Shown here piece by piece: positions 26,668-36,008 of a DNA stretch of 64,000 bases; the first letter of the stretch is position 1, and each line of letters opens with the position of its first letter. This DNA comes from Rhizobium anhuiense (GTDB lineage: Bacteria > Pseudomonadota > Alphaproteobacteria > Rhizobiales > Rhizobiaceae). Under the pieces are notes generated by a model. The model made no database searches, was not told where the DNA came from, and worked only from the letters and a program-made list of their open reading frames with translations. A program made the translations under genes and the position numbers. The stretch is taken from positions 32,535 through 96,534 of the forward strand of contig NZ_ML133541.1 of NCBI RefSeq assembly GCF_003985145.1, in the 5' to 3' direction.

Positions 26668-27486
26668 CTAGCCCTTCTGCCCCCGGGTCGGCGAGGACAA
26701 GGCGCGGTCGCTATCGGCGGCGATGAAGTCGAGAATGTGGACCACCTGCTCGCAATCGGCATATTCGTCGCGGATGGCGGCAGCGTTTTCGCGGACGGAG
26801 CCCGTTCCTTCGAAGATCGCCTTGTAGGCGCGACGCACCCGGTGAATGACGGCGCGGTCGATGCCGGCGCGCGTCATGCCGACGACGTTGAGGCCGCTCA
26901 GCAGCCCGGGATTGCCGTTCAGCATGCCGTAGGGAATGACGTCGTAACTGACCGCCGAGAGCCCGCCGACGAAGGCCTGACGGCCGACACGGGTGAACTG
27001 GTGAACGGCAGAACCGCCGCCCAGGATGACACGATCCTCGATGACGACGTGGCCGGCGAGCATGACGTTGTTCGACATGATCACGTGATTGCCGACGCGG
27101 CAGTCATGCGCAACGTGGGAATTGGCGAGGAAGAGGTTGTTGTCGCCGACGATCGTCTGGCCACCGAAGTCGGAGGTGCCGGTATTCATCGTCACGCCTT
27201 CGCGGATCGTGCAGTTGGCGCCGACCGTCAGCGTCGTCTCCTCACCGCCGTGATGCACGCTCTGCGGATCGCCGCCGATGACGGCCATCGGGAAGATGCG
27301 CGTGCCCTTGCCGATCACGGTGCGGCCGGTAACGACCGCATGCGACAAAAGCTCGACATTCGCATGCAGGACGACGTGCGACCCGACATGGCAGAAGGGA
27401 CCGATCTTGACGCCCTCACCGATAACGGCACCGTCTTCGACGGCGGCCATCGGATGAATAAGGGCGCTTTCGGCGATATTGCTCAT
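26668..27486 (-). CDS. lpxA: Acyl-[acyl-carrier-protein]-UDP-N-acetylglucosamine O-acyltransferase
   Basis: A left-handed beta-helix protein of 272 residues made of hexapeptide repeats. Repeats include SALIHPMAAVEDGAVIGEGV and ANSHVAHDCRVGNHVIMSN, the latter holding the catalytic His. It transfers the first 3-hydroxyacyl chain to UDP-GlcNAc, the first step of lipid A synthesis. Its start overlaps the fabZ stop by ATGA. Confidence 0.97.
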   Translation of the reverse strand: MSNIAESALIHPMAAVEDGAVIGEGVKIGPFCHVGSHVVLHANVELLSHAVVTGRTVIGKGTRIFPMAVIGGDPQSVHHGGEETTLTVGANCTIREGVTMNTGTSDFGGQTIVGDNNLFLANSHVAHDCRVGNHVIMSNNVMLAGHVVIEDRVILGGGSAVHQFTRVGRQAFVGGLSAVSYDVIPYGMLNGNPGLLSGLNVVGMTRAGIDRAVIHRVRRAYKAIFEGTGSVRENAAAIRDEYADCEQVVHILDFIAADSDRALSSPTRGQKG

Positions 27487-27950
27487 GCCTGATCCTTACG
27501 AACGATCATCGCGCCGATATCGGCCTCGGCGACAAGCGCGCCGTCAACCTTGGCGTCGCAATGGAATTTCCAGATATTGCCGCGCTGCTTGTGTTTCTTG
27601 ACATGGAATTCAACGCGATCGCCGGGCACGACGGGCTTGCGGAAGCGCGCATTCTCGATGGTCATGAAATAGACGAGGTTGCCCGGCTGGCCTTCCTTCT
27701 TGGCACAGATCGCGCCCGCAGTCTGAGCCATGCCTTCGATCAGGAGAACGCCCGGCATGATCGGAGCTTCCGGAAAATGGCCGGTGAAATGCGGTTCATT
27801 CGCCGTGACGTTCTTGATGCCAATCGCGCTGTTGTCGCCGTCGATCTCGATGATCTTGTCGACCAAGAGGAAGGGGTAACGATGCGGCAGCAGCTTCATG
27901 ATCTCGATGATGTCAGCCGAAGAAAGCGTTGTCGTGGCTTCCTCAGTCAT
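27483..27950 (-). CDS. fabZ: 3-hydroxyacyl-[acyl-carrier-protein] dehydratase FabZ
   Basis: A hot-dog fold protein of 155 residues. The active-site helix is in NEPHFTGHFPEAPIMPG, with the catalytic His, and LLIEGMAQTAG with the Glu. It dehydrates 3-hydroxyacyl-ACP in fatty acid elongation and thus competes with LpxA and LpxD for 3-hydroxyacyl-ACP, which explains its position among lpx genes. It overlaps lpxD by eight bases and lpxA by four. Confidence 0.97.
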   Translation of the reverse strand: MTEEATTTLSSADIIEIMKLLPHRYPFLLVDKIIEIDGDNSAIGIKNVTANEPHFTGHFPEAPIMPGVLLIEGMAQTAGAICAKKEGQPGNLVYFMTIENARFRKPVVPGDRVEFHVKKHKQRGNIWKFHCDAKVDGALVAEADIGAMIVRKDQA

Positions 27951-29007
27951 TTTGCTTGCCTCCAGGTTTACTCTCGCGCTGCTTGGTCTTGGACATCAGC
28001 TGCGCAGCCTCTCTCAGATAGTCTTTTAGCGGGCGCGCGGGTACGCCGCCATATTGCCCGCCGGCGGCAAGGTCGGTCATGATACCGCTTTTGGCGGCGA
28101 TCTGCACGCCGTCACCGATCGTCACATGCCCCTTGATGCCGACCTGGCCGCCGATCTGCACGCCATTGCCGATCTTTGTGCTGCCGGCGATGCCGACCTG
28201 GGCGACGACGGCACAGTGGCGGCCGATCTGAACGTTGTGGCCGATCTGGACCTGGTTGTCGATTTTGGTGCCTTCGCCGATCACCGTATCGTCCATGGCG
28301 CCGCGATCGATCGTGGTGTTGGCGCCAATCTCGACATTGTCCTGGATGATCACCCGGCCGATCTGGACGATCTTGATCATACCGCGCGGGCCCGGGGCAT
28401 AGCCGAAACCATCCTGGCCGATGCGGGCGCCGTTGTGAATGATGACGCCATTGCCGATCAGCGCGCAGAGAATGCTCGCGCCGGCCGCAATCGAACAATC
28501 CCGGCCGATCTTGACGCCCGGGCCGATGATGCTGTGCGCACCGATGCGCGTCCCCTCGCCGATCTCGGCATGCGCACCGATGACGGCCATCGGCTCGACG
28601 ATCACACCTTTTTCGAGCTTGGCGCTCGGATCGATCACAGCACTTGGCGCGATCTCGCTTTCACTGGAAAAGACGACCGGGCGCAAGGCCGCGGGATAAA
28701 ACAGACCGCCCGCCATCGCAAAGGCTGCGTGCGGATTGGACGACAGAATGACCGGAATGTGCTCGGGGATGAGATCGACGAGCGCCTTGTCGCAGATCAC
28801 CGCCGAGGCTTCGCATGTCACCAGCTCATCGCGGCTGCGGCGCGACAGGATATAGCAGACATCGCCTGCCCGGGCCCGGTTGAGGGGAGCCACGGATCTG
28901 ACGATGACATCGGCATGATCGGGATTGGCGAGTTCTGCCCCAAGAAACTCTGCCAGCTCAGCGAGCTTCAGACCTTCATGGGGCAGAAAAAAAACGTTTT
29001 GCTCCAT
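27943..29007 (-). CDS. lpxD: UDP-3-O-(3-hydroxyacyl)glucosamine N-acyltransferase
   Basis: A protein of 354 residues. The N-terminal uridine-binding domain is followed by a long left-handed beta helix of hexapeptide repeats (KIDNQVQIGHNVQIGRHCAV region with catalytic His) and a C-terminal helix. It adds the second acyl chain in lipid A synthesis. The frame can open at a TTG at 29013, but the ATG at 29007 (MEQNVFFLPHEGL) is preferred. It lies 50 bases after bamA. Confidence 0.96.
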   Translation of the reverse strand: MEQNVFFLPHEGLKLAELAEFLGAELANPDHADVIVRSVAPLNRARAGDVCYILSRRSRDELVTCEASAVICDKALVDLIPEHIPVILSSNPHAAFAMAGGLFYPAALRPVVFSSESEIAPSAVIDPSAKLEKGVIVEPMAVIGAHAEIGEGTRIGAHSIIGPGVKIGRDCSIAAGASILCALIGNGVIIHNGARIGQDGFGYAPGPRGMIKIVQIGRVIIQDNVEIGANTTIDRGAMDDTVIGEGTKIDNQVQIGHNVQIGRHCAVVAQVGIAGSTKIGNGVQIGGQVGIKGHVTIGDGVQIAAKSGIMTDLAAGGQYGGVPARPLKDYLREAAQLMSKTKQRESKPGGKQND

Positions 29008-29057
29008 CGGCAATGCTCCAGAACGGAATTGAGTCTTACAGTTCCGGACTGCCGATA

Positions 29058-31391
29058 TCAGAATTGGTTGTTGATGCCAAACTTGAAGTTCTGCGTCTTG
29101 TCGAAGTCTTCCTTGAGGACCGGGATTGCGTAATCCAGACGCAATGCACCGAAGGGAGACTGCCAGACAACACCGACACCGACGGAAGCGCGCAGCGAAG
29201 CACTGGTGCCCTCCGCTTGATCGGAGCCGAGAAGCTCGACATCATTGCCAAACAGCGTGCCGGCATCGGCAAAGACGGCGCCGCGCAGGTTGAAGTCACG
29301 CGGGAAGCCAGGCATCGGGAAGGTCGCTTCCGCCGACGCCGTGAAATAGGTCGTGCCGCCGAGCGGGTCATCATTATCCCCGCTGATGCGTGGGCCGATC
29401 CCCTTGTTCTCGAAGCCACGAATATCGCCGTTGGTCAGGGTGAACTGATCGAAGACATTCAGGTGGTCGCCGAGGGGGACGACATAACCCGCCGAAGCCG
29501 AGACCGAGCCGATGATGTCGGCATCGTCGGCGAGCAGATGGTAGTAACGGGCCTTGCCGTAGATCTTGTAGAACTGCGAGTCGCCGCCGAGGCCGGCAAG
29601 TTCCTGCGTCGCCGTCGCATAGATGCCTTCACGCGGCAGGACGGTGTCATCAAGCGTGTTGTAGGTCAGCGTCTGCGAGACGGAAGAGCGCGTCCACGGG
29701 CTCTCATCGACCAGATTGGCATAGGTCGCCGAAAGATCGGAGGTATCGCCGTCATACTTCATCTGCTTGTAGTTATAGCGGAAGGTCGTCGCCAGATCTT
29801 CGGTGATCGGTGCGGTCACACGCAGAACGACGCTGGTTTCCTCGTAGTCATAGTCGTCGTTGCTCGACGTTTCGCTGCGGTTGACGTCGAAGCCTGCCGC
29901 CAGGCGATAGCCGAGGAAATAGGGTTCGGTGAAGCTGACGCCGTAGGCGCGCGAGCCTTCCTGACCGCCGCCGGCCGAAATGCGGATATACTGGCCGCGG
30001 CCGAGGAAGTTCTTTTCCTCGATCGATGCTTCGAGCAGCAGACCGTCGCCGCCGGCGGCATAACCCGCGCCGACACCGAACGAACCAGTCGACTGATCCT
30101 GCACGTCGACGACCACCACGACACGGTCGGGCGAGCTGCCCGGCTGGGTGGAGATATTGACGGAAGAGAAGTAACCCAGCGCTTCGAGGCGACGCTTGGC
30201 CTTGGTGATCATCTGCTGATTGAAGGCGTCGCCTTCGCTCATGTCGAATTCGCGGCGGATCACGTAGTCGCGCGTGCGGCTGTTGCCGCGGATCTCGATA
30301 CGCTCGACATAGGCGCGTTCGCCTTGGTCGACCAGATATTCGACGCCGATCGTATTGTTGTTGAGGTCGCGGTTGCCGCGCGGCGTGACGCGCGCAAAGG
30401 GATAACCGGCAGACGCCACCTGATCGGAGATCGCCTCGATCGACTTCTGCACGTCCTTGGCGCTGTAGACACGACCTTCATGGGTGCGCACGAGCGGCAG
30501 CAACTGATCGGAACCGACGCCTTCGACGGTCGACTGGACGGTCACCGGTCCGAAATCGTAGCGCTGGCCTTCCTCGATGTTGAAGGTGAGCGTGTATTTG
30601 TTGGTCGCGTCGTCGAAGGTGGCATCGGAAGAGACGATGCGCATGTCGGCGTAGCCGCGATTGTAATAGAACTGGCGCAGCGCTTCTTCGTCGGCGTGGA
30701 GCTTGTCTTCGTTATAGACGTCCTTGCGGGTCAGGAACGAAAGGAAGTTCGAACGCTTGGTATTGATGACGGCAGCCAGGCGGCCGGCACTGTAGGCATT
30801 GTTGCCGACGAAGTTGATCGAATCGATCTTGGTGCGATCACCTTCGTTGATGACGAAGGCAAGGTTGACGCGGCCTTCGCCGAGCGGCACCACCTGCGTC
30901 GTCACTTCGACCTCGCTGCGGCCGGTGGCAGCGTAGGCATCCTTGATCGACTGAATGTCGGACTGGATCTGGGTGTCGCTGTAGGGACCGGCGGCATGGG
31001 TCTGGACGATGGTCGCGAGCTTGTCGTCCTTGATCTTGCGGTTGCCGTTGAAGACGACCTGATTGACGAGCTGAGCTTCCTGAACGTTGACGACGAGCGT
31101 GCTTCCCGAGACCGAGATCTTCACGTCGGAGAAGTAACCCGTACCGTAAAGCTGCTTGACCGAAGCATCGATATCGCTGTTGGAAAAACTCTTCCCGGGA
31201 GAGATGGTGAGGTTCGACCGGACGGCTTCCGCGCCGACGCGGCTTGCGCCGCGCACATCGATACGCTGGATGACGGCGGCCTCAGCAGCCGTAGCGGAAA
31301 CGAACGTCAAAGCACCTGCGCCCGAAGCAACAACACTAGCAGACAGCGCAACCGCCGATACTGCGTTCAAAAACTTTGAACCAGCCTTCAT
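29058..31391 (-). CDS. bamA: Outer membrane protein assembly factor BamA
   Basis: A protein of 777 residues. A signal peptide (residues 1 to about 36, ending near ATAAEA) is followed by five POTRA domains up to about residue 430, beginning with VIQRIDVRGASRVGAEAVR. A 16-strand beta barrel follows, ending in a terminal phenylalanine as outer membrane proteins do. It inserts beta-barrel proteins in the outer membrane. The upstream rseP and cdsA and downstream lpx genes form the conserved envelope cluster. The gap to rseP is 197 bases and may contain its own promoter. Confidence 0.97.
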   Translation of the reverse strand: MKAGSKFLNAVSAVALSASVVASGAGALTFVSATAAEAAVIQRIDVRGASRVGAEAVRSNLTISPGKSFSNSDIDASVKQLYGTGYFSDVKISVSGSTLVVNVQEAQLVNQVVFNGNRKIKDDKLATIVQTHAAGPYSDTQIQSDIQSIKDAYAATGRSEVEVTTQVVPLGEGRVNLAFVINEGDRTKIDSINFVGNNAYSAGRLAAVINTKRSNFLSFLTRKDVYNEDKLHADEEALRQFYYNRGYADMRIVSSDATFDDATNKYTLTFNIEEGQRYDFGPVTVQSTVEGVGSDQLLPLVRTHEGRVYSAKDVQKSIEAISDQVASAGYPFARVTPRGNRDLNNNTIGVEYLVDQGERAYVERIEIRGNSRTRDYVIRREFDMSEGDAFNQQMITKAKRRLEALGYFSSVNISTQPGSSPDRVVVVVDVQDQSTGSFGVGAGYAAGGDGLLLEASIEEKNFLGRGQYIRISAGGGQEGSRAYGVSFTEPYFLGYRLAAGFDVNRSETSSNDDYDYEETSVVLRVTAPITEDLATTFRYNYKQMKYDGDTSDLSATYANLVDESPWTRSSVSQTLTYNTLDDTVLPREGIYATATQELAGLGGDSQFYKIYGKARYYHLLADDADIIGSVSASAGYVVPLGDHLNVFDQFTLTNGDIRGFENKGIGPRISGDNDDPLGGTTYFTASAEATFPMPGFPRDFNLRGAVFADAGTLFGNDVELLGSDQAEGTSASLRASVGVGVVWQSPFGALRLDYAIPVLKEDFDKTQNFKFGINNQF

Positions 31392-31588
31392 TTCACCTAT
31401 TACCTTTGTTTCCCTCGTCCCCGGCTCCGGGAGAACCCGATTCCGGTCACGTGTGTCGTTTTACCCGCTTTTGACATACAAGCAAGCGAGGTCGTTAATT
31501 TCTGTTTACTTCATTTGCAAGCGTGACCCATTCGCCACTACAGCCTTGAAACATCGTAAATAAACAGTAATTCCCTCGCCTTGCCCGT

Positions 31589-32722
31589 TTACCCTCTGAT
31601 CGAGCCGATGTCGTTCCAGGTCGTGAAAACCATTAATGTCAATATCATTGCCAAGCCGATGCGAAATGCAATTTCCTGAGCCGTGGAGCCCAGCGGCTTC
31701 CCCCTCACCGCTTCCACCGCATAGAACATCAGGTGGCCGCCATCAAGTACCGGAACCGGCATCAGGTTAAGCAATCCTATCGAAACCGAAAGCATTGCCG
31801 CAAGCTGCAGCACCGCGCCTATGCCAAGCGTAGCCATCTGGCCCGAAGCTTGCGCCACGCGGATCGGCCCACCCAGTTGGTCGGCCCGCATCGTTCCGGC
31901 GAAGATGTTGCCGATATATTTGAAAGTGCCGGTGACGATGTCGCGAGTCTGGATCACGCCCTCCTGCAGCGCCTCGAGAGGCGTATAGGTCTTCAGGCGG
32001 AAGTTGCCGGCCTGCTGATTGGTGACGATGCCGATCTGGCCCAGCTCGATCTTGTTGCCGAACTGGTCGGTCTGGTCGGTGCGTTGCGGCACCATCGGCA
32101 GATCGAGCTTCTCGCCGCCACGCTCGATCGTCACGACGATCTTCTGGCTCGGGCGGATGCTGACATAGCGGCGCACATCGTCGAAGGTCTCGACCTTGTT
32201 GCCGTCGATGGCGACCAGCAGGTCGCCGGGAAGGATGCCGGCGGCAGCAGCGGCGCCATCCGGCTTGACCTCGGCAACGACAGGATCGGCGATCATGCGG
32301 CCATAGACAGAAAAAAGAACGGTGAAGATGGCGATCGCCAGCAGAAAATTGGCGATCGGGCCGGCTGCGACGGTGGCTGCGCGCTTCCACAGCTTGGCGC
32401 CGGCAAAGGAGCGTGCCCTGTCTTCCTCGGACATGGCGGCGAGTTTGTCGGCGTCTGGCTTGCTCGAGGCGTCTTCGTCGCCGAAGAACCGGACATAACC
32501 GCCCAGCGGGATCACCGAAATCTTCCAGCGTGTTCCGTGGCGGTCGGTGAAGCCGAAGATCTCCGGACCGAAGCCGACGGAAAAGGCAAGGATGCGAATG
32601 CCGCTCCAGCGCCCGACGAGATAGTGGCCCATCTCATGCACGAAGACGAGCAGCGAGAGCACGAGGATGAAGGTGACGATATTCCCCATCAAGAATCCGT
32701 ATATGCCGGTCACCGTTTCCAT
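31589..32722 (-). CDS. rseP: Site-2 intramembrane protease RseP/MmpA
   Basis: A protein of 377 residues with four membrane segments. The zinc-binding HEMGH lies in the first (LLVFVHEMGHYLVGRW), a single PDZ domain is in the middle (GDLLVAIDGNKVE), and the third metal ligand is in MPVPVLDGGHL. Family members cleave membrane-bound anti-sigma factors or signal-peptide remnants, giving envelope stress control. Most E. coli homologues have two PDZ domains; a single one is normal in alphaproteobacteria. It is in the cdsA-rseP-bamA order common to proteobacteria. Confidence 0.95.
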   Translation of the reverse strand: METVTGIYGFLMGNIVTFILVLSLLVFVHEMGHYLVGRWSGIRILAFSVGFGPEIFGFTDRHGTRWKISVIPLGGYVRFFGDEDASSKPDADKLAAMSEEDRARSFAGAKLWKRAATVAAGPIANFLLAIAIFTVLFSVYGRMIADPVVAEVKPDGAAAAAGILPGDLLVAIDGNKVETFDDVRRYVSIRPSQKIVVTIERGGEKLDLPMVPQRTDQTDQFGNKIELGQIGIVTNQQAGNFRLKTYTPLEALQEGVIQTRDIVTGTFKYIGNIFAGTMRADQLGGPIRVAQASGQMATLGIGAVLQLAAMLSVSIGLLNLMPVPVLDGGHLMFYAVEAVRGKPLGSTAQEIAFRIGLAMILTLMVFTTWNDIGSIRG

Positions 32723-32750
32723 GAGTCCCTTCCGTCAAGCTGCCGCGTCA

Positions 32751-33581
32751 TCAGAGGCCGAACAATGCCGCGCCGAGCGAGGTCATCTCAGCCCCCTTTA
32801 TCAGGGAAAAAAGCCCAGCTAGCAAGAACGCCGAAAAACAGGCAAAAATCAGTCCGTCGACACGGTCCATGACGCCGCCATGGCCCGGAATGAGATGGCT
32901 TGAATCCTTGACGCCGAATTTCCGTTTGATGAAAGATTCGAAAAGATCGCCCGACTGGCTGCAAACCGACAGAACCAGCGCTACGCCGGCGGCGATGATT
33001 TCAGCGCCCGGAAGGAGAAAATGGACGAGAACGACGCCGGCAGCGACGGCTGAAACGGCGCCGCCGATTGCGCCCGACCACGTCTTTCCAGGCGAGATCG
33101 AAGGGGCAAGCTTCGGTCCGCCGAGCGCCCTGCCGACGAAATAGGCGAGGATATCGGTTGCCCAGACGACGGCAAAGACGAAGAGCATGGCATAAAGGCC
33201 AGGCCGGTCATCGCTTCTGATCGCGGCGAGCGCCAGGCCGGTGGCGCCGGCATAAAACAGGCCAGCCGGAAACCAGCGGCTCGTGCCGTGCAGGATGATC
33301 AGGGCGATGCCGACGGCGGTGACGCCGGCCAGCATCCCGGCGGCGAATTCGAAATTGCCGACAAGCACGAGAAAGGCGACTGCCGCCTCGCCGATCCAGC
33401 CGACGGCATTGGCGACCCAATCACGCGCGATGCCTGTTATTTTCGACCATTCATAATAGATCAGCAGGCCGATCGCGGCCGCCAGGATACGGAAGGCAAG
33501 ACCGCCATACCAGGTGGCGGCAAGAACGATGACCGCAAGAATCAGTCCTGAAACGATGCGGAGCTTCAATTCCCTCTGCAT
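32751..33581 (-). CDS. cdsA: Phosphatidate cytidylyltransferase
   Basis: An integral membrane enzyme of 276 residues with about eight hydrophobic segments. The C-terminal CDP-diglyceride synthetase signature is seen in SVCSQSGDLFESFIKRK and GGVMDRVDGL. It makes CDP-diacylglycerol from CTP and phosphatidate, the precursor of all phospholipids. Its start shares one base with the uppS stop (TGATG), so it is coupled to uppS. Confidence 0.96.
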   Translation of the reverse strand: MQRELKLRIVSGLILAVIVLAATWYGGLAFRILAAAIGLLIYYEWSKITGIARDWVANAVGWIGEAAVAFLVLVGNFEFAAGMLAGVTAVGIALIILHGTSRWFPAGLFYAGATGLALAAIRSDDRPGLYAMLFVFAVVWATDILAYFVGRALGGPKLAPSISPGKTWSGAIGGAVSAVAAGVVLVHFLLPGAEIIAAGVALVLSVCSQSGDLFESFIKRKFGVKDSSHLIPGHGGVMDRVDGLIFACFSAFLLAGLFSLIKGAEMTSLGAALFGL

Positions 33582-34324
33582 CAGGTGCCGACCGCGGCTG
33601 CCTGCGACGACAGGCCGCCGAAGCGCCGGTCACGAGAGGCGAATTTCTCGAGCGCCTGGCGGAAGATCTCGGGGCTGAAATCCGGCCAGTATTCCGGAAG
33701 GAAGATGAATTCAGAATAGGCGGCCTGCCAGAGCAGGAAGTTGGAAAGCCGCTCCTCGCCGCTGGTGCGGATGATGAGATCCGGATCGGGGATGCCTGCC
33801 GTGTCGAGACGGGCGTTGATGAGCGCGGGGGTGATGTCCTGCGCCCTCAGGCAGCCGGCCTCGACATCCCGGGCCAAACTCACCACGGCGCGGGCGATCT
33901 CGTCGCGCGAGCCATAGTTGAAAGCGATGACCAGCGTCAGCGCCGTGTTGTCCTTGGTCGTTTCCTCCGCCTCGAGCAGCAGACCGAGAATGTCGCTGCG
34001 CAGGCTGTGGCGGTCGCCGATCACCTTGATGCGCACATTCTGGCGATGAAGCTCGGCGAGGTCGCGCCGAATGAAAGCCTTGAGCAGGCCGAGCAGATCG
34101 GAAACCTCGGCCTCGGGCCGGCGCCAGTTCTCCGAGGAGAAGGCAAAGAGGGTCAGATATTTTATACCGACGGCACCGGCGGCGCGCACTGTCTCGCGGA
34201 CCGCCTCGACGCCCTTGCGATGGCCCATCGTGCGCGGCAGGCCACGCTGCTTGGCCCAACGGCCATTGCCGTCCATGATGATGGCAACATGCTCAGGCAC
34301 GGTCACAAATACAGATTCCGACAT
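33581..34324 (-). CDS. uppS: Undecaprenyl diphosphate synthase (di-trans,poly-cis)
   Basis: A cis-prenyltransferase of 247 residues. The diphosphate-binding motif IIMDGNGRWAKQRGLP carries the catalytic Asp, and the C-terminal PDLIIRTSGEERLSNFLLWQ, shown in part, completes the site. It makes the lipid carrier for peptidoglycan and lipopolysaccharide. The ATG at 34324 is chosen because the upstream frame to 34396 overlaps frr and has no homology. Confidence 0.96.
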   Translation of the reverse strand: MSESVFVTVPEHVAIIMDGNGRWAKQRGLPRTMGHRKGVEAVRETVRAAGAVGIKYLTLFAFSSENWRRPEAEVSDLLGLLKAFIRRDLAELHRQNVRIKVIGDRHSLRSDILGLLLEAEETTKDNTALTLVIAFNYGSRDEIARAVVSLARDVEAGCLRAQDITPALINARLDTAGIPDPDLIIRTSGEERLSNFLLWQAAYSEFIFLPEYWPDFSPEIFRQALEKFASRDRRFGGLSSQAAAVGT

Positions 34325-34361
34325 TTCCCGTCCGGTCTTTCCAGGCAAAGGCACAGATCCA

Positions 34362-34922
34362 CTAGACCTGCATGATTTCCTTTTCCTTCTCGCCAAGCAA
34401 GCGGTCGATTTCAGAAATCGTCTCGTCCGTCATCTTCTGTACACGTTCCGACTGCGCCCTGCTCTCGTCCTGGCCGATTACACCATCCTTTTCGGCCTTC
34501 TTGAGGCCGTCCATGCCGTCGCGGCGGACGTGGCGAATCGCGACCTTGCTCTTTTCAGCATAGTCGTGAGCCACCTTGACGAGCGACTTGCGGCGCTCCT
34601 CGTTCAGCTCCGGCAGCGGAATGCGCAGGTTCTGGCCGTCGACGATCGGGTTGAGACCGAGATTGGATTCGCGAATACCGCGCTCGACGGCGCTGACCAT
34701 CGACTTGTCCCAGACAGAAACCGACAGCATGCGCGGCTCGGGCACGGTGATGTTGGCGACCTGGTTCAGCGGCATGCGCGAACCGTAGGCCTCGATCGTT
34801 ACCGGATCGAGGATGTTGGCCGAAGCCCGGCCGGTGCGCAGCGATGCGATGTCGCTCTTGAATGCGGAAACCGCGCCATCCATGCGGCGCTTCAGTTCCT
34901 TGATGTCGATACCTTCACTCAT
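34362..34922 (-). CDS. frr: Ribosome recycling factor
   Basis: A protein of 186 residues covering the full RRF fold, with a three-helix bundle and the beta domain. GRASANILDPVTIEAYG and LPELNEERRKSLVK are conserved segments. It splits post-termination ribosomes with EF-G. Upstream lie pyrH, tsf and rpsB on the same strand; the 268-base gap to pyrH is filled by a mosaic of palindromic repeats, unusual for this normally tight gene pair. Confidence 0.97.
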   Translation of the reverse strand: MSEGIDIKELKRRMDGAVSAFKSDIASLRTGRASANILDPVTIEAYGSRMPLNQVANITVPEPRMLSVSVWDKSMVSAVERGIRESNLGLNPIVDGQNLRIPLPELNEERRKSLVKVAHDYAEKSKVAIRHVRRDGMDGLKKAEKDGVIGQDESRAQSERVQKMTDETISEIDRLLGEKEKEIMQV

Positions 34923-34938
34923 GTCGATGCTCCCGTAT

Positions 34939-35154
34939 AAAGCGCGTCGCGATCTTTCAGATTCGCTTGCCGCGCTTTAGGTCTTTGGTTTGCGCATGCC
35001 GTCATCGCAAAACCGCTGCACACTTTTGCGCGACATGCTCTAGAGCATGATGCCGAAAAGCGTCAGCGGCTTTCGGACGACATCATGCTCTAACTATTTA
35101 ATGTAGAACATGATTCAGATTTCAGGCCAACCGGCCTAAAATCATCATGTTCTA
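34939..35154 (+). repeat. Mosaic of three palindromic intergenic repeats (RIME-like)
   Basis: Almost the whole frr-pyrH gap is repeat. Part one (34939-35041) is a family A copy, matching 45569-45672 in reverse. Part two has arms AGAGCATGATG (35042-35052) and CATCATGCTCT (35081-35091) with inner arms CCGAAAAG and CTTTCGG. Part three has arms TAGAACATGAT (35104-35114) and ATCATGTTCTA (35144-35154). All can form hairpins in the RNA. The set resembles Rhizobium intergenic mosaic elements. Confidence 0.8.
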
Positions 35155-35190
35155 GCCAGGGCTGCGCCTGATAAAGCGGCGCAGCTTATA

Positions 35191-35913
35191 TCAGTTGTCG
35201 GAGACGATGGTCTTGAGGCCACCGCCCGTCAAGATTTCAGCAAAACCGCCCTTCTCGTGGATCGAGAAGACGATAATCGGAATGGAATTCTCCCTGGCGA
35301 GCGCCACGGCGGCAACGTCCATCACCGCTAGTCCCCTGTCCAGCACTTCCTGGTGCGTCAGGCGGTCGAGGCGGGTCGCATCGGGATATTTCTTCGGGTC
35401 GGCGGTGTAGATCCCGTCCACCTGCGTGCCCTTGAAGATCGCTTGTGCGCCCATTTCGGCGGCGCGGAGAGCTGCGGCAGAATCGGTGGTGAAGAAGGGA
35501 TTGCCGGTGCCGCCGGCAAAGATCACCACGCGTCCCATCGACAGATGATAAAGGGTTGCACGCTGCGAAAAGCTCTCGCAGATCTCCGGCATGGAGATGG
35601 CGGAAAGCACCACCGTATCGATGTTCAGCTTGCGCAGCGAGGTCGCCAGCGCCAGAGCATTGATGATGGTGCCGAGCATGCCCATATGGTCGCCGGTGAC
35701 CCGGTCGCCGCCCTTGGACGCTACCGCGACACCGCGGAAAATGTTGCCGCCACCGACGACGACGCCGACTTCCACGCCCATATGCCTTGCCTCGGCGATG
35801 TCAGATGCAATGCGGTCCGCCACCGCGACATCGATCCCGAAACCCTGGCCACCCATGAGCGCTTCGCCGGAGGCCTTGAGTAGAACGCGTTTATAGACAG
35901 GCTCTAAAGACAT
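35191..35913 (-). CDS. pyrH: UMP kinase
   Basis: A protein of 240 residues of the amino acid kinase family. KRVLLKASGEALMG near the N-terminus, VGGGNIFRG and GTGNPFFTTDSAA are nucleotide and UMP binding segments. It phosphorylates UMP in pyrimidine nucleotide synthesis. It lies between tsf and frr in the order rpsB-tsf-pyrH-frr-uppS-cdsA that is widespread in bacteria. A stem-loop separates it from tsf. Confidence 0.97.
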   Translation of the reverse strand: MSLEPVYKRVLLKASGEALMGGQGFGIDVAVADRIASDIAEARHMGVEVGVVVGGGNIFRGVAVASKGGDRVTGDHMGMLGTIINALALATSLRKLNIDTVVLSAISMPEICESFSQRATLYHLSMGRVVIFAGGTGNPFFTTDSAAALRAAEMGAQAIFKGTQVDGIYTADPKKYPDATRLDRLTHQEVLDRGLAVMDVAAVALARENSIPIIVFSIHEKGGFAEILTGGGLKTIVSDN

Positions 35914-35953
35914 CTTGGCTCCTCGTAAATTGCCGTGAATGCCCGATACACGA

Positions 35954-35981
35954 AGGGCATCGCGTTGTCACGCGATGCCCT
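35954..35981 (-). terminator. Stem-loop between tsf and pyrH
   Basis: Arms AGGGCATCGCG and CGCGATGCCCT (11 perfect pairs) around a six-base loop follow the tsf stop by about 28 bases. No long T-run follows on the minus strand, so it could be a partial terminator, attenuator or processing site rather than a strong intrinsic terminator. Confidence 0.5.
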
Positions 35982-36008
35982 GGTGTTTTCCCAATTATGG
36001 CTGGAAGA

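Noticed and set aside
29013..31379. A 788-residue open frame opposite bamA on the plus strand
   Set aside because: It mirrors bamA over nearly its full length, has no recognisable domain or plausible start, and is a shadow of GC-rich codon use.
35042..35154. Hairpins in the pyrH-frr gap as factor-independent terminators
   Set aside because: No T-runs follow the stems, and the same modules occur elsewhere as repeats, so they are better described as repeat elements.
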